From assembly GCF_017592335.1 (NCBI RefSeq), contig NZ_JACNMP010000011.1:50997-114996 (forward strand): a stretch of 64,000 nucleotides of DNA, written 5' to 3'. The stretch comes from Pseudaestuariivita rosea. GTDB lineage: Bacteria > Pseudomonadota > Alphaproteobacteria > Rhodobacterales > Rhodobacteraceae. This document shows positions 17,454 through 26,695 of this stretch, in pieces. The translations under genes were made by a program, and so were the position numbers. Numbering within the stretch: position 1 is the first letter of the stretch; each line of letters opens with the position of its first letter. The notes below the pieces were generated by a model, which saw nothing but the letters and a program-made list of their open reading frames with translations, was not told the origin of the DNA and did not search any database.

Positions 17454-18122
17454 ATGCTTGAGTTTGAGAATGTCAGCAAGTCCTTTTGGACAGGAACGCA
17501 GCGCAAGGTGATCCTTGATCGCGCGTCGTTTCGTGTTGAGTTGGGAAATTCCATCGGCATTCTGGCCCCCAATGGCACCGGCAAGACGACGCTGATCAAG
17601 ATGATCGCCGGTCTTGAAAAACCTGATGAGGGCGAGATCAGACGCGGGTGCAAGATATCCTTCCCGCTTGGGTTCATGGGCGGCATCATCTCAAAACTGT
17701 CGGCGATGGAAAACTGCCGCTATATCGCGCGTCTTTACGGGCTTGACCCTGACTATGTCGAGGCGTTCTGCCGGTGGCTGTGCGATCTGAAAGAATATTT
17801 CGAAATGCCGGTGGCGACCTACAGTTCGGGTATGAAGGGGCGATTTTCCTTTGCGCTTTTGCTGGCGCTGGACTTCGATATTTATCTGATCGACGAAGGT
17901 ATGCCGTCATCGACGGATGTGGAATTCAACCGGAAAGCCGGTGAAATCCTGAAAGAGCGGATCGAGACGACGACAATTGTAATTGTATCGCACCAACCCG
18001 CAACGCTTGAAAAATTTGCACGATCAGCCGGTGTTCTGATGAATGGCCAGTTGACCATGTTCGATACCCTGGAAGAGGCAAAGCAGCTTTATGACTACCA
18101 AACCAAAGGCGAAAAAGTATAG
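17454..18122 (+). CDS. capsular polysaccharide ABC transporter ATP-binding protein (KpsT-like)
   Basis: ABC ATPase of 222 aa, short as in KpsT/Wzt-type exporters. Walker A is LAPNGTGKTTL (about residue 40), the signature is YSSGMKGRFSF, Walker B is FDIYLIDEG, and the switch His is in VSHQP. It energises export of capsule or other polysaccharide across the inner membrane. It overlaps the next gene by 32 bp. No KpsM-type permease is adjacent, which is unusual; the permease must be encoded elsewhere. Confidence 0.88.
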   Translation: MLEFENVSKSFWTGTQRKVILDRASFRVELGNSIGILAPNGTGKTTLIKMIAGLEKPDEGEIRRGCKISFPLGFMGGIISKLSAMENCRYIARLYGLDPDYVEAFCRWLCDLKEYFEMPVATYSSGMKGRFSFALLLALDFDIYLIDEGMPSSTDVEFNRKAGEILKERIETTTIVIVSHQPATLEKFARSAGVLMNGQLTMFDTLEEAKQLYDYQTKGEKV

Positions 18123-19698
18123 AATTCGCCGTAACAAGCTGAATTCCTTGACCGGCGATACGGCGCCCGACGATCAGGTTGAAACAGCCGATGACGCTGC
18201 ACCGACCGCGACTGAGGACACGGCAGATCCTGTGACGCTGGCTAATCCAAAGCTGGAAGCGATCCGCCAGGAAGGGCTGACCGCACGCCAGTTGCGCATG
18301 GCCCGTCGCGTTGCGCAGAAAAATGGATTATCGCCCGCGTCCGATCTTGAGGCGGTGATGCTGTTGCGGGATCGTGGCATTGACCCCTTTAAACGGTCCA
18401 GCACGTTGGCATTGGTGAAATCCAACACCGCTGCGCCCGAAAGCTCGGTCAATCTGGAACCTGGCGAAAGCGATGCCCTGGCCGATGTACATCTGCCGCA
18501 AACCGTGCCGTCCTTCGATCGTACTGCACCCGCCTTATCGCCTGCTGCCGAACGTGCCCGCGAAATTCAGCAAATTCAGCGGGATATCACCCGCCGCAGG
18601 CAACGCAAACTGGCGATGTTGTTTGTCAGGTTGTTTTTCTTTGTCGCGATTCCGACCGCCGCTGCGGGATACTACTTTTTTGCCGTGGCCACCCCGATGT
18701 ACGCCACGATGTCTGAATTTCGGATCGAACAGTCCGACAGTCCGTCCAGCGTGGGCGCAAGCAGTCTTTTGGGCTCAACCCCCATGGCGACGGTTCAGGA
18801 TTCGGTTTCGGTTCAGGGCTATCTGCAATCGCGCGAAGCCATGCTGCGGTTAGATGAATCCCTGGCCTTCAAGGATCATTTTTCCGACCCGTCCCTTGAT
18901 TTGCTGCAACGCTTGTCGCCCGACGCATCGAACGAAGATGCTTATAAGCTTTATCGTCGTTATGTGAAAATCGGCTATGATCCGACCGAAGGTATCGTCC
19001 GGATGGAGGTTTCGGCCGCCAACCCTGAAATCAGCGCGCAATACGCCCGCCGTCTGGTTGAATTTGCGGAAGAGCGTGTCGATCAGATCACCCAACGCGT
19101 TCGCGAAGACAGCATGAAAGGCGCCCGCGCCAGCTATGAAGAGGCTGAGCTGAACCGCGAAGAAGCTTTGACGCGGATGACCCAGTTGCAGGAAGAACTG
19201 GGCGTGATCGACGCCGCCGCCGCCACCAGTGAACTGCAGGCACGGATCACATCGCTGCAACAACTATCGCTGGAAAAAGAGCTTGAGCTGGCCAGCCTGC
19301 TGGACAATCGCCGCCCGAATGAGGCGCGCGTCGACGCCCTGCGCGGTGAAGTTCGCCGGATCGAAGCCAAGATCGCCGAGGTACGCGGCCTGATGACGTC
19401 AACGGGCGGCGACAATGCGAACCAGGCGCGGAAAAACGCCGAACTGCGCGCGGCCGAGGAAGATTATCAGACCCGTACCCTGTTGCTGCAGCAATCCCTG
19501 CAACAGATGGAGATGGCGCGGATCGAGGCGGAACGCCAGGTGCGCTATCTGTCGGTCAGCGTCAGCCCGATTCCGCCGGATGAACCGACATATCCCCGCG
19601 CATTCGAAAATACCCTGCTGGCCTTTCTGATATTTCTGGGTATCTATCTGATGATATCGCTTACCGCGTCTATCCTTCGCGAACAGGTATCGTCATAG
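18091..19698 (+). CDS. capsule polysaccharide export inner-membrane protein (KpsE/Wzz-like)
   Basis: Protein of 535 aa. An N-terminal cytoplasmic region of about 170 residues starts with a basic stretch (KPKAKKYRIRRNK) and is rich in Ala, Asp and Thr. One transmembrane helix near 175 (MLFVRLFFFVAIPTAAAGYYFF), a large periplasmic domain with coiled coil (about residues 335-490) and a second helix near the C terminus follow. This is the polysaccharide co-polymerase/KpsE topology, which bridges the ABC exporter to the outer-membrane channel. Its start lies within the end of the ATPase gene, showing coupling. The long cytoplasmic head is more than KpsE usually has. Confidence 0.82.
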   Translation: MTTKPKAKKYRIRRNKLNSLTGDTAPDDQVETADDAAPTATEDTADPVTLANPKLEAIRQEGLTARQLRMARRVAQKNGLSPASDLEAVMLLRDRGIDPFKRSSTLALVKSNTAAPESSVNLEPGESDALADVHLPQTVPSFDRTAPALSPAAERAREIQQIQRDITRRRQRKLAMLFVRLFFFVAIPTAAAGYYFFAVATPMYATMSEFRIEQSDSPSSVGASSLLGSTPMATVQDSVSVQGYLQSREAMLRLDESLAFKDHFSDPSLDLLQRLSPDASNEDAYKLYRRYVKIGYDPTEGIVRMEVSAANPEISAQYARRLVEFAEERVDQITQRVREDSMKGARASYEEAELNREEALTRMTQLQEELGVIDAAAATSELQARITSLQQLSLEKELELASLLDNRRPNEARVDALRGEVRRIEAKIAEVRGLMTSTGGDNANQARKNAELRAAEEDYQTRTLLLQQSLQQMEMARIEAERQVRYLSVSVSPIPPDEPTYPRAFENTLLAFLIFLGIYLMISLTASILREQVSS

Positions 19699-19700
19699 AG

Positions 19701-20534
19701 ATGAAGACAGTCCCCGTTGGTTCCCTGACCGTCAGCAATGACACGCCTTTGGCTGTGATTGCGGGCCCGTGCCAGTTGGAATCAACCGACCACGCCCTGA
19801 TGATCGCCACCCATATGGCCGAGGTCTGCGCGCAAACCGGTGCGCAGTATGTTTTCAAGGCCAGCTATGACAAGGCCAACCGCAGTTCGCTTGGCGGCAA
19901 GCGCGGCCTGGGTATGGATGAGGGGCTGAAAATTCTGCAAACCGTCAAAGATCAGATCGGCTGCCCCGTTCTGACCGATGTCCACGCCCCCGATCAATGT
20001 GCGCCCGTGGCCCAAGTCGCCGATATTCTGCAGATACCGGCCTTTCTGTGTCGCCAGACCGACCTGACCCTGGCCGCGGGTGAAACGGGTGCGGTGGTGA
20101 ACATCAAAAAGGGTCAGTTTCTGGCCCCCTGGGATATGACCCATATCGCCGACAAGGTCGCCAGCACCGGCAATGACAAGATCATGTTGACTGAACGGGG
20201 CGTTTCCTTTGGCTATAACACGTTAGTCGCCGACATGCGGTCGCTGCCCGAAATGGCGAAAACCGGATACCCCGTTGTGATGGACGCGACGCACGCCGTC
20301 GCGCAGCCCGGCGGCTTGGGCGGTGCCAGCGGCGGACAGCGTGAATTTGCGCCAGTTCTGGCCCGCGCTGCCGTTTCTTTGGGCATCGCGGCTGTTTTCA
20401 TCGAAACCCATCAGGCGCCAGATACCGCGCCCTCTGACGGGCCGAATATGGTTCCGTTAGATCAGATGTCACATTTGGTCACTACGCTGATGGCGTTTGA
20501 CCGCTTGGCCAAGGACGACCCAATCAGACTTTGA
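19701..20534 (+). CDS. kdsA: 3-deoxy-8-phosphooctulonate synthase
   Basis: Condenses phosphoenolpyruvate with arabinose 5-phosphate to KDO 8-phosphate, for LPS or KDO-linked capsule. It is 277 aa, standard for KdsA. Motifs are IAGPCQLES, KASYDKANRSS, VLTDVH, CRQTDL, IKKGQFLAPWDM and TERGVSFGYNTLVADMRS. The ATG follows the previous stop by 2 bp. Its place right after the export genes suggests that the exported glycan, or its lipid anchor, contains KDO. Confidence 0.94.
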   Translation: MKTVPVGSLTVSNDTPLAVIAGPCQLESTDHALMIATHMAEVCAQTGAQYVFKASYDKANRSSLGGKRGLGMDEGLKILQTVKDQIGCPVLTDVHAPDQCAPVAQVADILQIPAFLCRQTDLTLAAGETGAVVNIKKGQFLAPWDMTHIADKVASTGNDKIMLTERGVSFGYNTLVADMRSLPEMAKTGYPVVMDATHAVAQPGGLGGASGGQREFAPVLARAAVSLGIAAVFIETHQAPDTAPSDGPNMVPLDQMSHLVTTLMAFDRLAKDDPIRL

Positions 20535-20553
20535 ACAAAAGCGAGATTTGACA

Positions 20554-22050
20554 GTGAACACACCAGCACCGACCGTTTCCCAGAACACCTGGGCCTTTCT
20601 GCGTGACCCCATGATCGCCCCCACCGGCTTTCGCGAATATGACGCCCGGTGGAAATACCCCGATGAAATCAACCTGCCCGGCATCACCGCCCTTGGGCTG
20701 GGTCTGGGCACGCAGATGCACAAACGCGGCATTCCGCCCGTGATCGCAGTGGGAAACGACTACCGCGACTATTCCCTGTCGATCAAAAACGCGCTGATCG
20801 TCGGGCTGATGCAGGCGGGTATTCACGTCAAAGATATCGGCCCCGCACTTAGCCCCATGGCCTATTTCAGCCAGTTCCACCTGGATGTTCCCGCCGTTGC
20901 GATGGTCACCGCCAGCCACAATCCGAACGGATGGACCGGCGTGAAGATGGGCTTTGACCGCCCGCTGACCCACGGCCCCGATGAAATGGGTGAATTGCGC
21001 GATATCGTTCTGCAAGGTCAGGGGCAGACGCGCGACGGCGGCAAATACGAATTCGTCGATGGCGTACAAAAGGCTTATTTGGACGACCTTGTGGGCGATT
21101 TCAAAATGTCCCGCCCGCTGAAGGTCGTCTGCGCCACCGGCAACGGCACGGCCAGCGCCTTTGCGCCTGAACTTTTCGAACGGATCGGGGTCGAGGTGAT
21201 CCCATCGCACAACGAACTCGACTACACCTTCCCCAACTACAACCCGAACCCCGAAGCGATGGAGATGCTGCACGACATGGCCGCCAGCGTCAAAGCCTCG
21301 GGCGCGGATTTCGCACTTGGGTTTGACGGCGATGGCGACCGTTGCGGTGTCGTCGATGATGAGGGCGAAGAGATCTTCGCCGATAAGGTCGGCGTCATCA
21401 TGGCGCGCGATCTGGCCAAACTTTACCCCGGCTCAACCTTTGTCGCCGATGTGAAATCAACCGGCCTTTTCGCCAGCGATCCTGAGCTGCAAAAGCATGA
21501 TATCAAGGCCGACTACTGGAAAACCGGCCACAGCCACATGAAGCGCCGCGTCAAGGAAATCGGCGCGCTGGCGGGATTTGAGAAATCCGGTCACTACTTT
21601 CTGGCCGAACCCATCGGACGCGGATATGACTGCGGGATGCGCGTGGCCGTTGAGATCTGCAAGCTGATGGACCGCAACCCTGATATGAAAATGTCAGACC
21701 TGCGCAAGGCGCTGCCAAAGACCTATTCGACCCCCACCATGTCGCCCCACTGCGCCGATACGGAAAAATACGACGTGCTGGCCCGGCTGGTCGACAAACT
21801 GGTCGCCAAGCATAAGGCCGGCGAAACCGTCGCGGGCCGCGCGATCAAGGATGTTGTGACGGTCAACGGCGCGCGCGTGATCCTGGATAATGGCGGTTGG
21901 GGTCTGGTCCGGGCATCATCCAATACTCCCAACCTTGTCGTCGTCTGCGAAAGCCCCGAAAGTGACGCTGAAATGCGGGCGATTTTCAAGGATATTGATG
22001 CGGTGATCCGGACGGAACCTTCCGTGGGCGACTACGACCAGACAATCTGA
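20554..22050 (+). CDS. phosphomannomutase/phosphoglucomutase
   Basis: Alpha-D-phosphohexomutase, 498 aa from GTG 20554; the open frame reaches back into kdsA but that head is not family-like. The phosphoserine loop is VTASHNPNGWTGVKMG, the metal loop is GFDGDGDRCGVVDD, the sugar-binding loop is GFEKSGHYF, and the C-terminal phosphate-binding segment is RASSNTPNLVV. It interconverts hexose 1- and 6-phosphates and supplies sugar nucleotides for the polysaccharide whose export genes precede it. The bifunctional AlgC type is likely, but the substrate cannot be fixed. Confidence 0.88.
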   Translation: MNTPAPTVSQNTWAFLRDPMIAPTGFREYDARWKYPDEINLPGITALGLGLGTQMHKRGIPPVIAVGNDYRDYSLSIKNALIVGLMQAGIHVKDIGPALSPMAYFSQFHLDVPAVAMVTASHNPNGWTGVKMGFDRPLTHGPDEMGELRDIVLQGQGQTRDGGKYEFVDGVQKAYLDDLVGDFKMSRPLKVVCATGNGTASAFAPELFERIGVEVIPSHNELDYTFPNYNPNPEAMEMLHDMAASVKASGADFALGFDGDGDRCGVVDDEGEEIFADKVGVIMARDLAKLYPGSTFVADVKSTGLFASDPELQKHDIKADYWKTGHSHMKRRVKEIGALAGFEKSGHYFLAEPIGRGYDCGMRVAVEICKLMDRNPDMKMSDLRKALPKTYSTPTMSPHCADTEKYDVLARLVDKLVAKHKAGETVAGRAIKDVVTVNGARVILDNGGWGLVRASSNTPNLVVVCESPESDAEMRAIFKDIDAVIRTEPSVGDYDQTI

Positions 22051-22113
22051 CTTTCCCTGCGTCTGCGCTGCCCCTATGGTGGCGCAGAGTTTCCAACGCA
22101 GAAGATAGATAAG

Positions 22114-23427
22114 ATGAGATTTCTGGCCGCATTTTTCCTGACCCTGACCATTTTCCTGACCGGCCCGCTTTGGGCACAGGATACGAATGGTCAGCCGTCC
22201 GGCCCCATCGCGATCGAAGATGATAACGTCACCGACGCAGCCATTGCTGTACGCATCCGTGATATCCTGGCCGAAATTGGCGGGTACGAAGATGTTACGG
22301 TTACCGTAAATGCGGGCATCGTCACGCTGCGCGGCCAAACAGCGCAACTAACGGATATTGAACAGCTTGGCGCCCTTGTCAGCCGGGTCGAAGGCGTCGT
22401 TGCGATCCGCAATCAAGTTGTAACGACCTCTGATCTGGTTGAACGGTTGGACCCCACGATTGATCGCTTCAAAGACAGGTTAGATCAATTCCTACTGTTT
22501 TTGCCCCTGGCCCTGGTTGCGTTGGGGGCATTTCTGCTGATCGTGTTTCTGGGCATCTTCATTGCGCGGCTGCGTCAACCCTGGGATCGTCTGGCGCCCA
22601 ATGCCTTTATCGCCGATATCTACCGTCAGGTCGTCCGCCTGGCTTTTCTGATCGCCGCCATTGTCATCGCGCTGGATATCCTGGGCGCGACCGCTTTGCT
22701 GGGCACGATCCTTGGTGCCGCGGGTATCATCGGTTTGGCCATCGGTTTTGCTGTGCGGGACACCGTGGAAAACTTTATTGCGTCGATCATGCTATCGATC
22801 CGCCAGCCGTTTCGCCCCAACGACGTGATCGAGATCGAGGGCGACATCGGCAAGGTCATCCGCCTGACCAGCCGCGCGACGATCCTGCTGTCATTCGATG
22901 GCAACCACATCCGCATTCCCAACGCGACCGTCTTCAAAAGCCGCATCGTGAACTACACCCGCAACCCCGAACGCCGCTTTCTGTTCGACCTTGGCGTCGC
23001 ACCGGACACCGATCTGGCCAAAGCCAAGGCGCTGGCGTTCGATACATTAAACGATCTTTCCTATGTCTTGTCCGAACCGGCGGCGAACGTCTGGATCGAG
23101 AACATCGGCGACAGCACGATCACCCTGCGCGCCACTGCCTGGATCAATCAGCATGAAAGCAGTTTCGTGGCCGCCAGGGGCGAAGCCATTCGCATGGTGA
23201 TAGCGGCTTTTGATGCGGCCGGTATCCAACTGCCCGAACCCACCTATCGCCTTGTCACAAGCGACACCCGACCTGCCCCGCAACAGCAGACCGTCGCCCC
23301 GGAAGCGCCTGTCGAAGCCGATGATGTTGTCGCAAATCAGGACGCGTCACTGGACCGGATCATCGAAGAAGAGCGTCAGGAACAGGCCGAAGAAGACCTG
23401 CTGACCAAAGACGCCAAAACAGAATAG
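22114..23427 (+). CDS. mechanosensitive channel MscS family with BON domain
   Basis: Inner-membrane channel of 437 aa. A signal peptide (about 1-21, ending LWAQ) is followed by a BON-like domain (residues about 40-105: VTVNAGIVTLRGQTAQL) that may sit at the periplasmic membrane face. Transmembrane helices lie near 128-152, 175-195 and 200-225, then the MscS pore/beta region (GFAVRDTVENFIASIMLSIR, RPNDVIEIEGDIGKVI). The tail is acidic and Gln/Glu-rich (IIEEERQEQAEEDLL). It should open under hypo-osmotic stress. A small membrane-protein gene follows. Confidence 0.88.
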   Translation: MRFLAAFFLTLTIFLTGPLWAQDTNGQPSGPIAIEDDNVTDAAIAVRIRDILAEIGGYEDVTVTVNAGIVTLRGQTAQLTDIEQLGALVSRVEGVVAIRNQVVTTSDLVERLDPTIDRFKDRLDQFLLFLPLALVALGAFLLIVFLGIFIARLRQPWDRLAPNAFIADIYRQVVRLAFLIAAIVIALDILGATALLGTILGAAGIIGLAIGFAVRDTVENFIASIMLSIRQPFRPNDVIEIEGDIGKVIRLTSRATILLSFDGNHIRIPNATVFKSRIVNYTRNPERRFLFDLGVAPDTDLAKAKALAFDTLNDLSYVLSEPAANVWIENIGDSTITLRATAWINQHESSFVAARGEAIRMVIAAFDAAGIQLPEPTYRLVTSDTRPAPQQQTVAPEAPVEADDVVANQDASLDRIIEEERQEQAEEDLLTKDAKTE

Positions 23428-23487
23428 GCGGAACATTCCGCCGGGCCACGCGTTCTTGACCTGTGACCAACGGAAAGGATGACTGAC

Positions 23488-23631
23488 ATGGAAAGCAGTG
23501 GATTGATTATCCTTCTGGCCGTTGGAACATTGGGCGTTGTCATCGGGTTTGCCTTGCTCAGCAAATGGCGAACCGAACAAAAACTGCAGGATGACGATGC
23601 GCCAAAGTCCTCTTTGGCCAGCGACAAATAA
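23488..23631 (+). CDS. small single-span membrane protein
   Basis: A 47-aa protein starting MESSGLIILLAVGTLGVVIG, with one transmembrane helix and a charged C-terminal tail (WRTEQKLQDDDAPK). GGAAAGGA lies about 8 bp upstream of the ATG and a strong terminator begins 3 bp after the stop, both supporting a real gene. It is 60 bp downstream of the MscS-type gene and could be its small partner; this is inferred from position only. Confidence 0.65.
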   Translation: MESSGLIILLAVGTLGVVIGFALLSKWRTEQKLQDDDAPKSSLASDK

Positions 23632-23633
23632 GC

Positions 23634-23670
23634 AAAAAACGAAGGGCGGCCAAGATGCCCTTCGTTTTTT
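23634..23670 (+). terminator. rho-independent terminator
   Basis: AAAAAACGAAGGGC (23634-23647), a 9-nt loop, then GCCCTTCG (23657-23664) and TTTTTT. The symmetric A and T tracts allow action in both directions. Confidence 0.88.
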
Positions 23671-23731
23671 CGTATTTGGTGATGTCCAGAGCATCGTTCC
23701 CAAAAGCCACAACACAATACCTACGAATCTT

Positions 23732-23812
23732 GCCCGGTGGGCACCACCGGGCCGCGCCGACCCGCCCCCCAGGGCGGCGCGTTTGCGCCACCCTCGGGTC
23801 GGCGCTGCCCTC
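23732..23812. repeat. dispersed GC-rich repeat, copy 2 (inverted)
   Basis: The reverse complement of this segment aligns along its whole length with 5631-5717. Shared features are GAGGGCAGCG at one end, CCGCCCTGGGGGGCGGGTCG in the middle and the GCCCGGTGGTGCCCACCGGGC hairpin at the other end. It lies just behind the terminator. Confidence 0.75.
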
Positions 23813-23907
23813 TGATCTGCAAAACAAAAGTCCGCTGCTTAATCACAGTAGTGCAAACCCTTGCTAACCAGAACACAAATCCTAAATGCAAATCATTCTC
23901 AATCTAA

Positions 23908-23936
23908 TTGACTCTTGCGAATAATTCGCATTTACA
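23908..23936 (+). promoter_or_regulatory. sitA promoter with palindromic Mur/Fur-type operator
   Basis: TTGACT (23908-23913) and a weak -10 (TTTACA, 23931-23936) are separated by 17 bp. The spacer holds a perfect inverted repeat, TGCGAA-TAA-TTCGCA (23916-23930). A related half-like ATGCAAATCATTCTCAAT lies at about 23886. Position and sequence fit Mn- or Fe-responsive repression of the importer by a Fur-family protein, by family analogy. Confidence 0.55.
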
Positions 23937-23969
23937 GTCGGCAGAACAACAACCAGTACGGAGAGACAC

Positions 23970-24866
23970 ATGCACAGGCTTGTCAGTTCGTTTGTTGTAC
24001 TCGCGTTATGTACGTTTGCAGTTTCGGCCAAGGCCGAGGAAAAGATGAAGGTCGTCACGACCTTCACCGTTCTGGCTGATATCGCCCAGAACGTCGCGGG
24101 TGACGCGGCCGACGTCGTGTCGGTCACGAAACCCGGCGCTGAAATTCACGGTTATCAACCCACCCCCCGCGATCTGGTCAACGCCAGCGATGCGGACCTG
24201 ATCCTGTGGAACGGCATGAACCTGGAACTGTGGTTCGAACAGTTTCTGGCCAATCTGGGCGATGTCCCCTCGGTCACGGTCAGCGAAGGCATCACGCCCA
24301 TTTCGATCGGGTCCGGGTCTTATCAGGGCATGCCAAACCCCCACGCCTGGATGGGTCTGGATAACGCCTTGATCTACATCGATAATATTTCCCTGGCTTT
24401 TGCAGAACACGATCCTGAAAACGCTGCAACCTATATGCGGAACGCCGCTGACTATAAGTACGTCTTACGTAACACCATCGAACCCCTGCGCGCGCAGATC
24501 GCTGAAATTCCCGAAAGCCAACGCTGGCTGGTGACCTGCGAAGGCGCGTTCAGCTATCTGGCCCGCGATTTCGGGATGCAGGAACTGTACCTTTGGCCCA
24601 TGAACGCCGATCAGGTCGGCACGCCTCAACAGGTGCGTGCGGTGATCGACGGTGTGCGGGCCAATAACATCCCCGTCGTGTTCTGCGAAAGCACCGTCAA
24701 CACCGCCCCCGCTGAACAGGTCGCCCGTGAAACCGGCGCGCGCTATGGCGGTGTGCTTTATGTGGATTCGCTCAGCGAACCCGACGGCCCCGTTCCGACC
24801 TATCTGGATCTGTTGACCGTCACATCACAAACGATTGTCAGCGGTCTTGTCACCGGGACGAATTAA
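23970..24866 (+). CDS. sitA: Mn/Fe ABC transporter substrate-binding protein
   Basis: Periplasmic cluster A-I metal-binding protein of 298 aa. The signal peptide is MHRLVSSFVVLALCTFAVSAKA. Metal ligands are expected in GAEIHGYQPTPRDL (His), NPHAWMGLDNAL (His), the CEGAFSYLARDFG segment (Glu, where Zn proteins often have His) and YVDSLSEPDGP (Asp). This His-His-Glu-Asp set is typical of Mn/Fe binders such as SitA/MntC rather than ZnuA. GGAGAG precedes the ATG. It is the first gene of sitABCD. Confidence 0.9.
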   Translation: MHRLVSSFVVLALCTFAVSAKAEEKMKVVTTFTVLADIAQNVAGDAADVVSVTKPGAEIHGYQPTPRDLVNASDADLILWNGMNLELWFEQFLANLGDVPSVTVSEGITPISIGSGSYQGMPNPHAWMGLDNALIYIDNISLAFAEHDPENAATYMRNAADYKYVLRNTIEPLRAQIAEIPESQRWLVTCEGAFSYLARDFGMQELYLWPMNADQVGTPQQVRAVIDGVRANNIPVVFCESTVNTAPAEQVARETGARYGGVLYVDSLSEPDGPVPTYLDLLTVTSQTIVSGLVTGTN

Positions 24867-24935
24867 CCAACATATCACGTTGCGCCATCCCACCCGCGCG
24901 GGGCGGCGCACCCAAACCAGACGCTAGGACACCAT

Positions 24936-25835
24936 ATGCTGGACAGCCACCGTGTCGACGCAGCCCGCGCCAGCACTGAAGACCAGGGTCAGGGGATCCT
25001 GGTGAACGACGTCACAGTGACCTATCGCAACGGTCACACCGCCCTGTGGGACGCCAGCTTTGACATCCCGCGCGGCACTGTCACGGCCTTGGTCGGTGTC
25101 AACGGCGCTGGTAAATCCACGCTGTTCAAGGCGATCATGGGCTTTTTGCCCGCGGCCAAGGGCGACATTCGCCTGTTCGATAAAACCGTCAAACAGGCCC
25201 TGCGCGAAAATCTGGTGGCCTATGTCCCCCAGTCCGAAGACGTCGACTGGGCCTTCCCCGTTTTGGTCGAAGATGTCGTCATGATGGGCCGCTATGGTCA
25301 CATGGGCTTTCTGCGCCGCCCGTCGCAGGCTGATCACGACGCCGTCGATCAGGCGCTCGCCCGCGTCAGCATGCAGGACTACCGCCATCGCCAGATTGGT
25401 GAGCTGTCCGGCGGTCAGCGCAAACGGGTCTTTCTGGCCCGCGCCCTGGCCCAGGACGGCAAAATTATCCTACTGGATGAACCCTTTACCGGCGTCGACG
25501 TCACGACTGAAACGCAGATCATCGCGCTTTTGCGTGAACTTCGGGAAGAGGGCCGCGTCATGCTGGTCTCAACCCACAATCTTGGCTCTGTTCCCGAATT
25601 CTGCGACCGGACGATCCTGATCAAGGGCACGGTGCTGGGCTATGGCCCGACCGAAACCACCTATACCCGTGCCAATCTGGAAAAAACCTTCGGCGGTTTG
25701 CTGCGCCACTTCACCTTGGGCGGTGATGATCTGCATGACGATGAAGACAGCCGCAAACTCACCATCCTGACCGACGACGAACGTCCCTTTGTCCAATACG
25801 GCGAACGCACCAAAACGTCCGAGGGCGATCCGTGA
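24936..25835 (+). CDS. sitB: Mn/Fe ABC transporter ATP-binding protein
   Basis: ABC ATPase of 299 aa. Walker A is [17 protein letters not shown], the signature is [16 protein letters not shown], Walker B is [12 protein letters not shown] and the switch is [10 protein letters not shown]-terminal tail of about 50 residues is acidic ([11 protein letters not shown]), with His that might bind metal. Its stop overlaps the start of the first permease gene (GTGA). It couples ATP hydrolysis to import of the metal held by SitA. Confidence 0.9.
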   Translation: MLDSHRVDAARASTEDQGQGILVNDVTVTYRNGHTALWDASFDIPRGTVTALVGVNGAGKSTLFKAIMGFLPAAKGDIRLFDKTVKQALRENLVAYVPQSEDVDWAFPVLVEDVVMMGRYGHMGFLRRPSQADHDAVDQALARVSMQDYRHRQIGELSGGQRKRVFLARALAQDGKIILLDEPFTGVDVTTETQIIALLRELREEGRVMLVSTHNLGSVPEFCDRTILIKGTVLGYGPTETTYTRANLEKTFGGLLRHFTLGGDDLHDDEDSRKLTILTDDERPFVQYGERTKTSEGDP

Positions 25836-26695
25836 CGACCCTGTTAGAGCCCTTCACCTACAGCTACATGACCAACGCCATGTGGGTGTCAGCGCTGGTG
25901 GGCGGCGTCTGCGCATTCCTGTCGGCCTACCTGACGCTGAAGGGCTGGTCCCTGATCGGCGACGCGCTGGCCCATTCCGTCGTGCCGGGGGTTGCGGGCG
26001 CTTATATTCTGGGTCTGCCCTTCGCCCTTGGCGCGTTCCTTGCAGGCGGGCTGGCCGCGGGGTCGATGCTGTTTCTGTCCGAACGATCGGGCCTGAAAAT
26101 CGACGTGATCATCGGCCTGATCTTCACGTCCTTCTTCGGTCTGGGGCTGTTCATCGCCTCGCTCAACCCCGTCTCAATCTCTCTGCAAACCATCACCATG
26201 GGCAACATCCTGGCCATCACGCCGTCGGACACCCTGCAACTGATCCTGATTGCGGGCGTGTCGCTGGCCGTTCTGCTGGCCAAGTGGAAAGACCTGATGG
26301 TCACCTTTTTCGACGAAGATCACGCGCGGTCCATCGGCTTGCGCCCCGGCCTGTTGAAAGCCATCTTCTTTGTGCTACTGTCGGCCTGCGTCGTTGCCGC
26401 TATGCAAACCGTGGGCGCCTTTCTGGTCATCGCCATGGTCGTCACGCCCGGCGCCACCGCCTATCTGCTGTGCGACCGCTTTCCACGCCTGATCCTGACA
26501 TCTGTCGCCATCGGGGCCACCACCAGCTTTCTGGGCGCCTACATCAGCTATTTCCTGGACGGTGCGACGGGTGGCATCATTGTCACCCTGCAAACGCTGC
26601 TGTTCCTGATTGTCTTCCTGTTCGCCCCAAAACACGGGCTGCTGGCCGCCAAACGCAAAGCACGCGCGGCCCTGCAAACGGGGGGCGCAAAATGA
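25832..26695 (+). CDS. sitC: Mn/Fe ABC transporter permease SitC
   Basis: Integral membrane permease of 287 aa with about eight helices, of the ABC-3 (zinc/manganese) family. Marks are the start [45 protein letters not shown] and [12 protein letters not shown]. It starts with GTG in a 4-bp overlap with sitB and overlaps sitD by 4 bp (ATGA). Two different permeases are typical of Sit/Tro-type Mn/Fe importers. Confidence 0.9.
   Translation: MTTLLEPFTYSYMTNAMWVSALVGGVCAFLSAYLTLKGWSLIGDALAHSVVPGVAGAYILGLPFALGAFLAGGLAAGSMLFLSERSGLKIDVIIGLIFTSFFGLGLFIASLNPVSISLQTITMGNILAITPSDTLQLILIAGVSLAVLLAKWKDLMVTFFDEDHARSIGLRPGLLKAIFFVLLSACVVAAMQTVGAFLVIAMVVTPGATAYLLCDRFPRLILTSVAIGATTSFLGAYISYFLDGATGGIIVTLQTLLFLIVFLFAPKHGLLAAKRKARAALQTGGAK

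Noticed and set aside
22062..22088. TCTGCGC...GCGCAGA stem after the phosphohexomutase gene as a terminator
   Set aside because: Long loop and no T-run; it may be chance pairing, so it is not listed.
25789..26691. Open frame running through sitC in another frame and joining sitD
   Set aside because: The part before 26692 has Arg/Gly-rich shadow composition; the ATGA overlap at 26692 and the family length fix sitD there.
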